The translations under genes and the position numbers were made by a program. A stretch of 64,000 nucleotides of DNA from positions 4,603,001-4,667,000 of the forward strand of contig NZ_CP088247.1 in assembly GCF_021117295.1 (NCBI RefSeq). The letters run 5' to 3'. The DNA comes from Methylorubrum sp. B1-46. Its GTDB lineage: Bacteria; Pseudomonadota; Alphaproteobacteria; Rhizobiales; Beijerinckiaceae. The notes beneath the pieces are model-generated. The model saw only the letters and a program-made list of their open reading frames with translations. It did not search any database and was not told the origin of the DNA. Shown here one piece after another: positions 1 through 10,000 of this stretch (within the stretch, counting starts at the first letter, position 1; the number at the start of each line of letters is the position of its first letter).

Positions 1-564
1 GCCGCCGTCCGCCGCGCCGGAGGCCTGATGCGGCTCTTGAGCGACGGCCAAATCCGCTGTCGCGAAGGGATCGCCCGGATTTGGTAGGACACGGTCCCGT
101 TCCGGCACGTCGCCCGTTTCCGGCATTGACCGTCGGCTAACCGGTCGCGGTCATTCTACGGGGGAGCCACGTTGCGTATCGGCTCGGTCGTGCGAACGAC
201 ACCCCCCGCCGTCCCGGTTCGGACGGCGGGGACGCCGGCCCCCGCCGCACTCCGACGAGGGGCGGCCATAGCCGCCGAGGCGGCAGGCGAGGCCTCGGAT
301 CCCCCGTCAGACCGGTTCGTTGATCGCTCGCGGTTCGTCTTCCTTTCGGCTTCGCCTCGCGATCGCAGATGAAAGCGCGAACGGCCGTCTCGGGGGCGTC
401 CGGAACCGGCGCGTGCTCGGCCGCGGCCGGCCGGTCACGCGGCGGGGCGTCGCGGATCGGAACAGGGTCAAGGGATGGCTTCTTGCCCGGAGGAACCGGC
501 GTCCCCGCGCGGCCGCACCCGCCGTGCCGGAGGGCGCCCCGGACCCACCGCGAAGGATTCGCGC
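1..564. other. Left-edge stretch with no recognisable gene
   Basis: No reading frame here has a convincing ribosome site or a recognisable product. The long minus-strand frame that covers part of it mirrors the downstream plus-strand gene. The only clear structure is a perfect 11-bp inverted repeat (204-214 with 221-231, 6-nt loop, arms CCCCGCCGTCC). It could be a transcription terminator without a T-tract or an RNA hairpin. Confidence 0.4.
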
Positions 565-1038
565 ATGCCCCATCGTTCGACCCGTCTCCGCCTCCCGTCC
601 GTTCTGCTCGCCGCCGTGACCGGCCTCGCCCTGCCGGCCGCCGCCCTGGCCCAGGGGAAACCGCTGCCGCCGCCGGACAGCGACGCGATGCCGCCGGTCG
701 AACTGACCGTCGAGATGCGCGACGGACGTCCCGTCTGCCAGCCGGCGGAACTGCGTCTGCCGGCCGACACCAACGTGGCGCTCAACGTGGTGAGTCGGGC
801 CGATCAGCCGGTGACGATCACTATGCCGGGCCAGTTCGAGAACGGCCGCGTGCTCCACGCCGACGGCGACCTCGTCCACGTGGCGAGCGAGAAGGGGTAC
901 ACGGTCAAGCGGGATGGGCGCGGGCAGTTGCGCCTCCGTACGGTCTCGGCCGGCGAGAAGACCTTCGCCTGCACCGGCGCCAACAGCCGGAGCAACCCGT
1001 TCGAGGGCAAGGTCATCCTGACCCCGCCCTCGGGCTGA
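565..1038 (+). CDS. Secreted protein of unknown function, possibly cupredoxin-like fold
   Basis: A 157-aa product with a clear Sec signal peptide: basic MPHRSTRLR start, hydrophobic VLLAAVTGLALPAAALAQ, probable cleavage after ALA near residue 28. The mature part is rich in beta-strand-like, Val/Thr-rich segments, with two cysteines (PVCQPA and FACTGAN) that could form a disulfide. Its size and strand pattern suggest a small periplasmic beta-sandwich, perhaps cupredoxin-like, but I see no Cys-His-Met copper site. The frame is open further upstream to 475, but the signal peptide fits the ATG at 565. I do not recognise the family. Confidence 0.6.
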   Translation: MPHRSTRLRLPSVLLAAVTGLALPAAALAQGKPLPPPDSDAMPPVELTVEMRDGRPVCQPAELRLPADTNVALNVVSRADQPVTITMPGQFENGRVLHADGDLVHVASEKGYTVKRDGRGQLRLRTVSAGEKTFACTGANSRSNPFEGKVILTPPSG

Positions 1039-1220
1039 GGCCCCGTCCCGTCCGATCGCATCTTGCCGGTGCCGCGCCGCCGGCAACAGCCCCGGCGACG
1101 TCGGCGGGCGATCAGGCTTGGCAGGCCCCATCCCCCATCCTGTAAAGGAAGGGACGAATCCGTGCCCCACCGTTTCGGCCGGGCACGGGTTCGGACCAGA
1201 GGATGCGGGACAGAGAGCGC

Positions 1221-1610
1221 ATGGCGAAGCCGGGGGACGAAGACGAGCAGGCCATCGACCGCCTGACCCTGTACATGCTGAAGGAGACCTATTGCGCGGC
1301 CGCGGGCGCCCTGATGCGGATGAGCCCGCAGGCCGCCGACGCGCTGTTCCAGGCCTTCGAGCGGCAGATCGCCGATGCGCTCCAGCGCATGCATGCCCAC
1401 CGCTCGGAAGGACCGGACTCGACCGCCATTGCCATGGCGGTCGGCGACCGGATCGCTGACATCCTCGATCAGGCCCACCGCCGCCAGTTCGAGCCGGCGA
1501 CCGCGCCGGGACCCGAGGATCGCAGCCTCAAGGCCGTGCGGGAATCGGGTCTCTCCGCCGAGGCGGTCGAGATCCTGGCCGACCTCCAGCGCCGCTTCCC
1601 CGCGCCCTGA
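1221..1610 (+). CDS. Hypothetical small cytoplasmic protein
   Basis: A 129-aa product, mostly predicted helical, with no signal peptide or membrane segment. It starts MAKPGDEDEQ and ends in an amphipathic segment, AVEILADLQRRF. An in-frame ATG at 1203 is an alternative start; the purine run GAGAG just before 1221 slightly favours the shorter form. I do not recognise the family. It stands alone between the secreted protein gene and the convergent MFS transporter gene. Confidence 0.5.
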   Translation: MAKPGDEDEQAIDRLTLYMLKETYCAAAGALMRMSPQAADALFQAFERQIADALQRMHAHRSEGPDSTAIAMAVGDRIADILDQAHRRQFEPATAPGPEDRSLKAVRESGLSAEAVEILADLQRRFPAP

Positions 1611-1611
1611 A

Positions 1612-1635
1612 CCGTCGCCGCATCGGCGGCGACGG
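1612..1635. terminator. Inverted repeat between convergent genes
   Basis: Arms CCGTCGCCG and CGGCGACGG with a 6-nt loop lie directly after the stop of the small plus-strand gene and before the stop of the minus-strand MFS gene. There is no T-tract, so a role as bidirectional terminator is inferred from position. Confidence 0.4.
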
Positions 1636-1655
1636 AGCGAAAACGGGGCGGACTC

Positions 1656-2957
1656 CTACTCCGCCGGCACCGCCCGCGGGGTCAGGGGCGCCGGCTCGTC
1701 CTCGAACGGGCGCTCGGGATGCATGGTGAAGGCCAGCCCCGCACCCAGCAGCAGCAGGCCGATCGAGCCGGCGAACGGCAGGATCCAGTTGCCGGTCAGA
1801 TCGACGATCAGGCCGAAGGTGAGCGGCGAGACGATCGCGGCAAACGCCGAGCCGAAATTCATCAGCCCGCTCGCCGTGCCGGCATATTGGGGCGCGATGT
1901 CCATCGGCACCGACCAGATCGGCCCGATCACCAGCTCGAGGAAGAAGAAGCCACCGCTGAGCAGCAGCGCCACCAGGGTGAGGTCCTTGGTGAAGAACAC
2001 CCCCGCGAGGCAGGCGGCGGCGCCGAGCATGCCGAGGCAGATCACGTTGCGGCGCGCCTTCTGCAGGTCGCCGGTCTTCTTCAGGATGCGGTCGGAGACG
2101 ACGCCGCCGAGCGTGTCGCCGACGACGCCGGCGAAGAACACGCCCGAGGCGAACAGGGCCGAGTTCTTGATGTCGAGGCCGTAGCCGTCCTTGAAGAACG
2201 AGGGCAGCCAGTTGAGGTAGAGCCACAGCGACCAGCCGTAGCAGAAATAGGTCAGCGTCACCGGCGCCATGCGCGGGATCAGCCGGCGCCACGGCACCGG
2301 CGGTTTGGCGGCGGGCTTGGCGGTCCGGTCATGGATCGCGAGCCGCTGCAGATCCTCGTTCGTGATGCTCTTATGCTCGCGCGGGTCGTCCCGGTAGTAG
2401 AACGCCCAGACCAGCACCCAGGCGAAGCTGACGATGCCGAGCACGACGAAGGCGCCGCGCCAGCCCACATAGGCCATCATCAGCACGACGAGCGGCGGCG
2501 TGATCGCGTTGCCGAAGCGGGCGAAGGAGTGGGTGATGCCCTGCGCGAAGCCGCGCTGATCCTTGGCCACCCAGGACTGCATGGCCCGCGTCGCGGTGGG
2601 GAAGGTGGCGCCCTCGCCGAAGCCCAACGCGAAGCGGGCGAGGAACAGCGAGACCACGCCGCCGACGAAACCGGTCGCCACCGTCGCCGCCGCCCAGATC
2701 AGGCCGCAGATGAACAGCGTGCGCCGTGCGCCCCACTTGTCGGCCATGGCGCCGCCGATGATCTGGAACACCGCGTAGGGATAGGCGAAGGCCGAGAAGA
2801 CGAGGCCGAGTTCGGTGTTGGTGAGGCCGAGTTCACCCTTGATCGCCGGCCCGGCGGTGCCGACGTTGACCCGGTCGACATAGGTGATGAAGTACATCAG
2901 GCAGAGCAGGAACAGCACCATGCCCGGCGCCGTCACGCGGCGTGGGATCGTGATCAT
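1656..2957 (-). CDS. MFS transporter, anion:cation symporter (ACS) type
   Basis: A 433-aa major facilitator with about 12 hydrophobic segments. The N-terminus LCLMYFITYVDRVNVGTAGP and the loop between helices 2 and 3 (MADKWGARRTLFICG) are typical of the ACS subfamily, whose members take up organic acids such as glucarate, galactonate, tartrate or phthalate. GGAGGAG stands 6 nt before the ATG. It lies 88 bp downstream of the aminotransferase on the same strand, so the two are probably co-transcribed. By context the substrate could be a small hydroxyacid or an amino acid precursor of glyoxylate; this is inference. Confidence 0.85.
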   Translation of the reverse strand: MITIPRRVTAPGMVLFLLCLMYFITYVDRVNVGTAGPAIKGELGLTNTELGLVFSAFAYPYAVFQIIGGAMADKWGARRTLFICGLIWAAATVATGFVGGVVSLFLARFALGFGEGATFPTATRAMQSWVAKDQRGFAQGITHSFARFGNAITPPLVVLMMAYVGWRGAFVVLGIVSFAWVLVWAFYYRDDPREHKSITNEDLQRLAIHDRTAKPAAKPPVPWRRLIPRMAPVTLTYFCYGWSLWLYLNWLPSFFKDGYGLDIKNSALFASGVFFAGVVGDTLGGVVSDRILKKTGDLQKARRNVICLGMLGAAACLAGVFFTKDLTLVALLLSGGFFFLELVIGPIWSVPMDIAPQYAGTASGLMNFGSAFAAIVSPLTFGLIVDLTGNWILPFAGSIGLLLLGAGLAFTMHPERPFEDEPAPLTPRAVPAE

Positions 2958-3045
2958 CGGGAATCTCCTCCGATTTTATGGGCGAACGCGCCCCGAGCCC
3001 GCGTCTGGCGCGCGGCTCCTCGGAGCGCGGGGGCGATCGACGGAA

Positions 3046-4221
3046 TCAGCCGTCGAGGCCGGAGCGCAGGCTCGCCATGGCGGCGAGCACGCCGCCGCTC
3101 TTGTGCGGTACGCCGGCTGCCGCCAGCCCCATCTCGACGCCGGACAGGGCGCCCATCAGGGTCAGGTCGTTGGTCTCGCCGAGATGGCCGATGCGGAAGA
3201 TCTTGTCGGCGAGCTTCGATAGCCCTGCGCCGAGCGACATGTCGAACTTTTCGAGCACCAGGGCGCGGAAGGCGTCCGCGCCCTTGCCGTCGGGCATCAT
3301 CACCGCGGTCAGCACCGGCGAGTACTCGTCCGGGTTCTGACACAGCACTTCGAGGCCCCAGGCCTCGACGGCGGCACGGGTCGCGGCGGCGAGCCGCTGG
3401 TGGCGGGCGAAGACGTTGTCGAGGCCTTCCTCCAGCATCATCGCCACTGCCTCGCGCAGGCCGTAGAGCAGGTTGGTGGCAGGTGTGTAGGGGAAGTAGC
3501 CGTTGGCGTTGGGCTTCAGCATCTCCTCCCAGTCCCAGTAGGAGCGGGGGAGATTGTTGGATCGTCCGGCCGTCCACGCCTTGTCCGAGATCGCGGTGAA
3601 GCCGAGGCCCGGCGGCAGCATCAGCCCCTTCTGCGAGCCGCTGACGGTGACATCGACGCCCCATTCGTCGTGGCGGTAATCGACCGAGCCGAGCGAGGAG
3701 ATGGTGTCGACGAGAAGAAGCGCCGGGTGCCCGGCGGCGTCGATCGCCTTGCGAATCGCCGGAATGCGGCTCGTGACGCCGGTGGAGGTCTCGTTATGGA
3801 CCACCATCACCGCCTTGAAGGCATGAGCACGGTCCTCGGCGAGCTTGGCCTCGACCAGGGCCGGGTCGACGCCGTGGCGCCAGTCGCCGGGCACGAACTC
3901 GACCTCGATGCCCCAGCGCGCCGCCATCTGCCGCCACAGGGTGGCGAAGTGGCCGGTCTCGAACATCAACACTCGGTCGCCCGACGAGAGCGTGTTGACG
4001 ATCGTCGCCTCCCAAGCCCCCGTGCCGGAGCCTGGATAGATCACCACCGGCCCCTTGGTGCGGAAGATGGTGCGGCAGCCCTCCAGCACCTCGCGGCCGA
4101 GCGCGCCGAATTCCGGCCCGCGATGGTCGATCACCTGCCGATCCATGGCGCGCAGCACGCGCTCCGGCACCGGGCTCGGTCCCGGAATGTGCAGGAAGTG
4201 TCGTCCGGTGCGGCTCGTCAT
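3046..4221 (-). CDS. Serine-glyoxylate-type aminotransferase (class V)
   Basis: A 391-aa PLP enzyme. It has the N-terminal HIPGPSPVPERVL motif, GSGTGAWEA for phosphate binding, VMVVHNETSTGV, the aspartate in LLLVDTISSLGS, and the Schiff-base lysine K198 in SGSQKGLMLPPG. These features match the serine-glyoxylate/alanine-glyoxylate family (SgaA-like), which makes glycine and hydroxypyruvate from glyoxylate and serine. The ATG at 4221 follows GGAGGG at good spacing. It is probably a paralogue of the serine-cycle enzyme, because no serine-cycle gene (hprA, mtdA, fch) is nearby. The divergent GntR gene, hydroxypyruvate isomerase and hydroxyacid dehydrogenase suggest a glyoxylate/serine salvage route. 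Aminotransferase families for other amino donors cannot be excluded. Confidence 0.8.
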   Translation of the reverse strand: MTSRTGRHFLHIPGPSPVPERVLRAMDRQVIDHRGPEFGALGREVLEGCRTIFRTKGPVVIYPGSGTGAWEATIVNTLSSGDRVLMFETGHFATLWRQMAARWGIEVEFVPGDWRHGVDPALVEAKLAEDRAHAFKAVMVVHNETSTGVTSRIPAIRKAIDAAGHPALLLVDTISSLGSVDYRHDEWGVDVTVSGSQKGLMLPPGLGFTAISDKAWTAGRSNNLPRSYWDWEEMLKPNANGYFPYTPATNLLYGLREAVAMMLEEGLDNVFARHQRLAAATRAAVEAWGLEVLCQNPDEYSPVLTAVMMPDGKGADAFRALVLEKFDMSLGAGLSKLADKIFRIGHLGETNDLTLMGALSGVEMGLAAAGVPHKSGGVLAAMASLRSGLDG

Positions 4222-4283
4222 GGTCCCTCCCGTCGGGCCGGATGCCGGGCGCTTCACGTCGCGGCCGGTCGTTTCATCCGATC

Positions 4284-4302
4284 CAATTTGCATTCATTTT
4301 GA
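4284..4302. promoter_or_regulatory. Putative GntR/FCD operator in divergent promoter
   Basis: In the 152-bp gap between the aminotransferase and the gntR gene an A/T-rich island carries TGAATGCA (read on the minus strand) flanked by AAA and AAT. The same TGAATKCA core occurs upstream of the isomerase (5200-5207) and of the FAD dehydrogenase (10145-10152). Position and recurrence suggest the binding site of the adjacent regulator; this is inference. Confidence 0.45.
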
Positions 4303-4373
4303 GTTGAGACAAGAAGTATCATGCCTTCAATCCTCCCATCGACGGCGGCTGAGCCCGCTGCTACGAATTCGCC

Positions 4374-5177
4374 ATGACTTCCGCCACGACATTCGCCGCA
4401 GCCGAGTCGGAGGAGGCGAACGGCCCGATCTCCCTCCCCGCCGGGCACTCGCCCGAGGCCGCGGCCAAGCTTTCCGCCAAGCCTCGGGAAAACCTCGTGC
4501 ATTCCCTTCACGACGAGGTGCTGGCACGGCTGCGCGATTTCATCGTCGAGGGCAATCTCGCCCCTGGCGCGCGGGTGCCCGAGCGGCTGCTCTGCGAGCG
4601 CTTCGGCATCTCGCGCACGCCCTTGCGGGAGGCGCTGAAGGTGCTGGCCTCCGAGGGGCTGATCGACCTGCTGCCGAACCGCGGCGCGCGGGTGCGCCGG
4701 ATCGGCGAGCGCGAGATCGTCGAGTTGTTCGACGTGATGGGCGGCCTGGAGGCTCTGGCCGGCCGGCTCGCCTGCGAGCGTATCACGGACGCGGCCTATG
4801 CCGAGATCGAGCGGCTCCACCACGAGATGTACGGCCACTACCTGCGGCGCGACCTGCACGGCTACTTCGCCTGCAATCAGGCGATCCACGACCGCATCGT
4901 GGAGGCCGCCGACAACGCAGCCCTGAGCGCCACCTACGCCAGCTTCACAGGGCGCCTGCGGCGGGCGCGCTACTCGGCCAATCTCGACGCCAACCGCGAC
5001 CGCTGGGGCGAGGCGATGCGCGAGCATGAGGAGATCCTCGACGCCCTTCGCCGCCGGGCCGGGCCGGAACTCAGCGATATCCTGTTCCGCCATCTGCGCA
5101 ACAAGCGAAAGGCCGCCGCCGATCAAGAGGCGGCGGCGCCCACGCTCGGCGATGTTGTACACGGCGAAAGCGCCTGA
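4374..5177 (+). CDS. GntR family transcriptional regulator, FCD/FadR subfamily
   Basis: A 267-aa regulator. An extended N-terminus (about 40 residues) precedes a winged helix (about 45-110) with LRDFIVEGNLAPGARVPERLLCERFGISRTP in pieces typical of GntR, then an all-helical FCD ligand-binding domain (about 120-245) with the D/H metal-ligand pattern (ACNQAIHDRIVEAA). FCD regulators usually respond to small carboxylates. It is transcribed divergently from the aminotransferase-MFS pair and lies 56 bp before the isomerase, so it is the likely local regulator of glyoxylate/hydroxypyruvate genes. No strong ribosome site is seen before the ATG. Confidence 0.88.
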   Translation: MTSATTFAAAESEEANGPISLPAGHSPEAAAKLSAKPRENLVHSLHDEVLARLRDFIVEGNLAPGARVPERLLCERFGISRTPLREALKVLASEGLIDLLPNRGARVRRIGEREIVELFDVMGGLEALAGRLACERITDAAYAEIERLHHEMYGHYLRRDLHGYFACNQAIHDRIVEAADNAALSATYASFTGRLRRARYSANLDANRDRWGEAMREHEEILDALRRRAGPELSDILFRHLRNKRKAAADQEAAAPTLGDVVHGESA

Positions 5178-5193
5178 GGCGCGCATTTCCCGT

Positions 5194-5210
5194 CATTTTT
5201 GAATGCATTT
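5194..5210. promoter_or_regulatory. Putative operator upstream of hydroxypyruvate isomerase
   Basis: TTTTTGAATGCATTT lies between the gntR stop and the isomerase start, in an otherwise G+C-rich stretch. It contains the palindrome AATGCATT and the shared TGAATGCA core. It is probably a site for the FCD regulator and implies that hyi has its own promoter. Confidence 0.4.
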
Positions 5211-5232
5211 CGCGCAACTCAACGGCTTGTTC

Positions 5233-6009
5233 ATGCCTCGCTTCGCCGCCAATCTGAGCCTGCTGTTCGCGGAGCGACCCCTGCTCGACCGGTTCGCTGA
5301 GGCCCGTGCGGCGGGCTTCGCGGCCGTCGAGATGCAGTTTCCCTATGCCGAGCCGAAGGAGGCTCTGGCCCCGCGCCTGACGGAGGCCGGCCTGCCGCTC
5401 GTGCTGCACAACCTGCCCCCCGGCGATTGGGCGGCGGGCGAGCGCGGCATCGCCATCTTCCCTGAGCGGATGTCCGAGTTCCGCGAAGGGGTCGCGCGAG
5501 CGATCGATTACGCCGGGGCGCTCGGATGCCGGCAGGTCAACTGCCTCGCCGGCCTCGCGCCGCCGGACGCCGAGCGGGCGCGCCTGCGCGCGACGCTGAC
5601 CGAGAACCTCGCCTACGCCGCCGATGCCCTGGGCAAGGCCGGCATCCGCCTGCTGATCGAGCCGATCAACGACCGCGACATGCCGGGCTTCTTCTTGAAC
5701 CGCCTCGCCGATGCGGCTGCGGTGATCGAGGCGGTGGGCTCCGAAAACCTCTTCATTCAGGCGGACCTCTACCACATGGCGCGGATGGGCGAGGATCTGG
5801 TGGACAGTCTCACCGCCCACCGCGCCCGCATTGCCCACGTCCAGATCGCCGACGCCCCCGGCCGCCACGAGCCGGGCACCGGCGGCATCGACTTTGCCGC
5901 CGCCTTCGCGGCCCTCGACCGGCTCGGCTACGACGGCTTCATCGGCTGCGAATACCTGCCTGCCGCCAACACCGAGGCGGGCCTCGGCTGGATGGCGGCT
6001 TACCGCTGA
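5233..6009 (+). CDS. hyi: Hydroxypyruvate isomerase
   Basis: A 258-aa TIM-barrel protein, the usual length for the Hyi/xylose-isomerase-like family. Diagnostic parts are MPRFAANLSLLFAERPLLDRF at the N-terminus (split by family-typical substitutions), LIEPINDRDMPGFFL with the metal-binding Glu, IQADLYHMARM, and GRHEPGTGGIDF near the C-terminus. It interconverts hydroxypyruvate and tartronate semialdehyde. The frame also offers an ATG at 5203, inside the putative operator; the ATG at 5233 matches the family N-terminus. With the aminotransferase it would turn serine plus glyoxylate into tartronate semialdehyde, but no tartronate semialdehyde reductase is present in the window. Confidence 0.88.
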   Translation: MPRFAANLSLLFAERPLLDRFAEARAAGFAAVEMQFPYAEPKEALAPRLTEAGLPLVLHNLPPGDWAAGERGIAIFPERMSEFREGVARAIDYAGALGCRQVNCLAGLAPPDAERARLRATLTENLAYAADALGKAGIRLLIEPINDRDMPGFFLNRLADAAAVIEAVGSENLFIQADLYHMARMGEDLVDSLTAHRARIAHVQIADAPGRHEPGTGGIDFAAAFAALDRLGYDGFIGCEYLPAANTEAGLGWMAAYR

Positions 6010-6020
6010 TCAGATCCGGG

Positions 6021-6137
6021 ATCCCAAAGGGGGCACCCCTTTGGCGGGGTGCAAGGTGGTTTGTAGATCGGGGCAGAGCCCCGGCCTTCTGCCGGGGCTC
6101 TGCCCTGGACCCGCGAAAGGACTTGTCTTTCGAAACC
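6021..6137 (+). repeat. Dispersed palindromic intergenic repeat, copy 1
   Basis: Three hairpins in a row fill the gap between convergent hyi and the SDR gene: CCAAAGGG...CCCTTTGG, GGGGCAGAGCCCCGG paired with CCGGGGCTCTGCCC, and CGAAAGG...CTTTCG. The same order of blocks, inverted, occurs at 19267-19371, and a degenerate right half at 32533-32589. It is non-coding and probably also ends transcription from both sides. Confidence 0.75.
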
Positions 6138-6142
6138 TGTGT

Positions 6143-7015
6143 TCAGAAGATCGGCATGCCGCCCGCGACGGTGATGAGCGCGCCGGAGGTGTAGCTGCTC
6201 TCTTCCGCTGCGAGCATGACATAGGCCGAGGCGAGTTCCGCCGGCTGGCCGGGGCGGTTGAACGGCACTTGGCTGCCGAAGGTCTTCACCGCATCCTCAC
6301 TCATCCCGGCGGGGATGAACGGGGTCCAGATCGGGCCGGGTAGCACGCCGTTCACGCGGATGCCCTTTTCCGCGAGAAGCTGCGCGAGGCCGAGCACCAT
6401 GTTGCTGAGCGCGCCCTTGGTGGCGCTGTAGGCGAAGAGCGTCGGCACCGGGTGCTTGGAATTGACCGAGGAGGTGAAGATCACCGAGGCACCGGGCTTG
6501 AGATGCGCCAGCGCCGCCTTGGTGGCGTAGAACGGGCCGAAGATGTTGGTCCGGAAGTGTTTTTCGAACACTTCGTCGTCGATGTCGGCAACACCTTGGT
6601 TCGGCTGCTGGAAGGCGGCGTTGTTCACCAGAATGTCGAGCCGGCCGAATTCTTGTGCCGTGCGCTCGACGATGTCGCGGGCGTAAGAAGCGTCCTTGAT
6701 GTCGCCGGGAAGCAGCAGGGCGCGGCGGCCCGCCCGCTCGATCCACGCGCCGACGGTCTCCGCGTCCTTCTGCTCGTCGGGCAGGTAGGAGATCGCCACG
6801 TCGGCGCCCTCGCGGGCATAGGCGATGGCCACCGCCCGGCCGATGCCGCTGTCACCGCCCGTCACTAGGGCCGCCTTGCCGGTGAGCTTGCCCGAACCCT
6901 TGTAGCTCTCCTCGCCGTGGTCCGGCTCGGGGGTCATCTTGGGCGTCTTGCCGGGGAAGCTCTGCGGTTGCGTGTCGAAGGGCGGGCGCGGGTACTTGGT
7001 CAGCGGATCGGTCAT
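6143..7015 (-). CDS. Short-chain dehydrogenase/reductase, YghA/general stress type
   Basis: A 290-aa SDR with the long N-terminal extension (PRPPFDTQPQSFPGKTPKMTPEPDHGE) typical of the YghA/YdaD stress-associated group. Visible motifs are TGGDSGIGRAVA for cofactor binding, LVNNAAFQQP, the catalytic SSVNS serine and YSATKGA (YxxxK), and a GGMPIF C-terminus. AGGAG lies 5 nt before the ATG at 7015; a GTG directly upstream (7018) is also possible. The substrate is unknown. It converges on hyi across the repeat and follows the FAD dehydrogenase gene on the same strand. Confidence 0.85.
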   Translation of the reverse strand: MTDPLTKYPRPPFDTQPQSFPGKTPKMTPEPDHGEESYKGSGKLTGKAALVTGGDSGIGRAVAIAYAREGADVAISYLPDEQKDAETVGAWIERAGRRALLLPGDIKDASYARDIVERTAQEFGRLDILVNNAAFQQPNQGVADIDDEVFEKHFRTNIFGPFYATKAALAHLKPGASVIFTSSVNSKHPVPTLFAYSATKGALSNMVLGLAQLLAEKGIRVNGVLPGPIWTPFIPAGMSEDAVKTFGSQVPFNRPGQPAELASAYVMLAAEESSYTSGALITVAGGMPIF

Positions 7016-7092
7016 CACGGCTCCTGTTCGGGGATTGCCGCGACAACCGGGTGCGAGGGCCGCCGTTCCGTGGCGGCGACCCTGGGCCGCGG

Positions 7093-10000
7093 TCAGCCCG
7101 CCGGCACGAGGGCCGCGTCGAGCACGCGGGCGACGTGGATCGCGTCGCGGCCGAGGCCATCGTGGATCTGGTGGCGGCAGCTGGTGCCGTCGGCGACCAC
7201 GAGGTCGTCGGCTGACGCGTTGCGCAGCGCCGGGAACAGCGACAGCTCGGCCATGGCGAAGGAGGCGTCGATCGTGTCCCGCCCATAGCCGAACGCGCCG
7301 GCCATGCCGCAGCAGCTCGATTCGATGACGCGGACATCGAGCCCCGGCACCGCGCGCAACACCGTCTCCACCGCACCCATCGCCCCGAAAGACTTCTGGT
7401 GGCAGTGTCCGTGCAGGTGGGCGACCCGGCCGCCCTGGTCGGCGAGCGGGAGCGTGATGCGGCCGGCGGCGAGGTCGGCGGCCAGAAGCTCCTCGAACAG
7501 GAAGGCTTTGCCTGCCAGTTCGCTGGCCTCCTCCCGCGGCAGCAGCGACAGGAACTCGTCGCGGAAGGTCAGGAGGCAGGAGGGCTCCAGGCCGATGACG
7601 CGGGCGCCGGCCCGCACGAAGGGCAGGAGCGTGTCGAGCGTGCGGCGCGCCTCCGCGCGCGCCCGGTCGGTCTGGCCGGAGGCGAGGTAGGTGCGGCCGC
7701 AGCAGAGCGGGCGGCGCCCTTTGTGTGCGACCACGCGGTGCAGGCGGTAGCCGGCGGCCGTCAAAACCCGTTCGGCGGCCTCAAGATTCTCGCGCTCGAA
7801 AGCGCGGTTGAAGGTGTCGCCGAACAGGACGAGGTCGCGATGGTCGCCCGCCACGTCTTCGGGGTGGGCGACCTCGCCGGATTCCCGCCAGGGCCGGCGC
7901 CATTCGGGCAGCGAGCGGCGAGCCGAGAAACCGGCCCAGCTCTCACCGAAGCGGGCCAGCGCCGGATAGCGGTTGCGCAGGTTCAAGAGCGGCGCGAGCG
8001 CGGCCGCCACGCCGGCATAGCGCGGCATCTCGGCCACCAGCCGCTCCTTCAGCGGCAGGCCGTGCCGGGCGTGGTAATGGTGCAGGAACTCGACCTTCAT
8101 CTTGGCCATGTCGACGCCAGTCGGGCATTCCCGGCGGCAGGCCTTGCACGAGACGCACAGATCCATCGTGCGCTTCATCTCAGGGCTGAGGAAGGCATCC
8201 GGCCCGAGCTGCCCTGAGATCGCGAGACGCAGCGAGTTGGCGCGGCCGCGGGTGAGGTGCTGCTCGTCGCGGGTGGCGCGATAGGAGGGGCACATCGCGC
8301 CCCCGGCGAGCTTCCGGCAGGTGCCGTTGTTGTTGCACATTTCGACCGCCGGGCCGAACCCACCCCAATCCGACCAGTCCAGCGCTGTCTCTCGCGGGGC
8401 GCTCACGGCATAGTCGGGGCCGAAGCGCATCAGGGTGCGGTCGTCCATCTTCAGCGGGCGGACGATCTTGTTCGGGTTCAGGCGGTTGTCCGGGTCGAAC
8501 CCGTCCTTCACCGTCTCGAAAGCGCGGGTGAGCTTGGCGCCGAACAGCGGCTCGACGAACTCGGAGCGCGAGATGCCGTCGCCGTGCTCGCCCGAATAGG
8601 AGCCCTTGTGGCGGCGCACCAGCTCCGCGGTCTCTTCGGCGATGGCGCGCATCTTCCGGACATCGCCGCCCTGCTTCATGTCGAGGATCGGGCGCACGTG
8701 CAGGCAGCCGACGGAGGCGTGGGCGTACCACGTGCCGCGGGTGCCGTGCCGCGTGAACACCTCGGTGACGGCGTCGGTGTAGTCGGCCAGATGATCGAGG
8801 GGGACGGCGCAATCCTCGATGAAGGAGACGGGCTTCGCGTCTCCCTTCATCGACATCATGATGTTGAGGCAGGCCTCGCGCACCTCCCACACCGCCTTCT
8901 GGCGGTTCGGCTCCACCACCTCGACCACGGCGTCGGGAAAGCCGTGATCGGCCATGCACTGGTCGAGCCGCTTCAAGTCGCGCTTCAGGGCAGCGAGGTC
9001 GTCGCCGGCGAATTCGGCGAGCAGCAGGCAGTTCGGCTGCCCCCGGGTGATGTCGGCGAGCGTGGTGCGGAACAGCGGGATGTCGGCGCCGAGCACGAGC
9101 ACGTTGTTGTCCACGAGCTCGACCGCCACGGGATCGAGGGCGACGATGTGCTGCGTCGTCTCCATCGCCGCGCGGAACGAGGGGAAGTGGCACACGCCCA
9201 TGGCGCGATGGGCCGGCAGGCGCGAGAGCTTGAGCGTGACCGAGGTGGTGGCGGCGAGCGTCCCCTCCGAGCCGACGAGGAGATGGGCGAGGTTCGGGCG
9301 CGGCTCGATCAGGGAATCGAGATTGTAGCCGCCGACCCGCCGCTGCACTCGCGGGTACATCTTCTCGATCTCGTCGCGGTGCGCGTCGGCGAGGGCGAGC
9401 ATCCGGCGCGCCAGATCGTCGGCACGGGCGCCGCCGGTGACCGCGCTCGTCGCGTTTCCGGTGAGCCCGAAGCCGAAGGCGGCGCCGTCGTGGAACAGCG
9501 CCTCCAGGGCCAGCACGTTGTCGCTCATCTTGCCGTAGCGCAGCGAGCGGGCGCCGCAGGAATTGTTGCCGGCCATGCCGCCGATGGTGCAGCGGGTCGC
9601 GGTCGAGGGCTCGACGGGGAAGAACCAGCCGTCCGCCTTCAGCCGGGCGTTGAGGCGCTCCAGCACGTGGCCGGGCTCGACCGTGACCGTGCCGCCTTCC
9701 GCGTCGTAGGCCAGCACGCCGTTGAAGTGGCGCGAGCAATCGACCACGAGGCCGGTGCCGATCGGCTGGCCGTTCTGGGAGGTGCCGCCGCCGCGCATGA
9801 TAACGGGCAGGTCGAACTGAGCCGCCACTTTCAGGGTCGCGGCAATGTCGGCGGCGCTCTTGGGGAAGACGACGCCGGCCGGCATGATCTGGTAGATCGA
9901 GGCGTCGGTGGCGTAGCGTCCGCGGGTGAAGGCGTCGAAGCGAGCCTCGCCCTGCAAAACCTCCGCGAGCTTGCGCGGCAGCCCGGCCGCGTTGCGGGCC

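Noticed and set aside
1719..3599. 626-aa plus-strand open frame
   Set aside because: It covers two convincing minus-strand genes (MFS transporter and aminotransferase) and has only biased, low-complexity translation.
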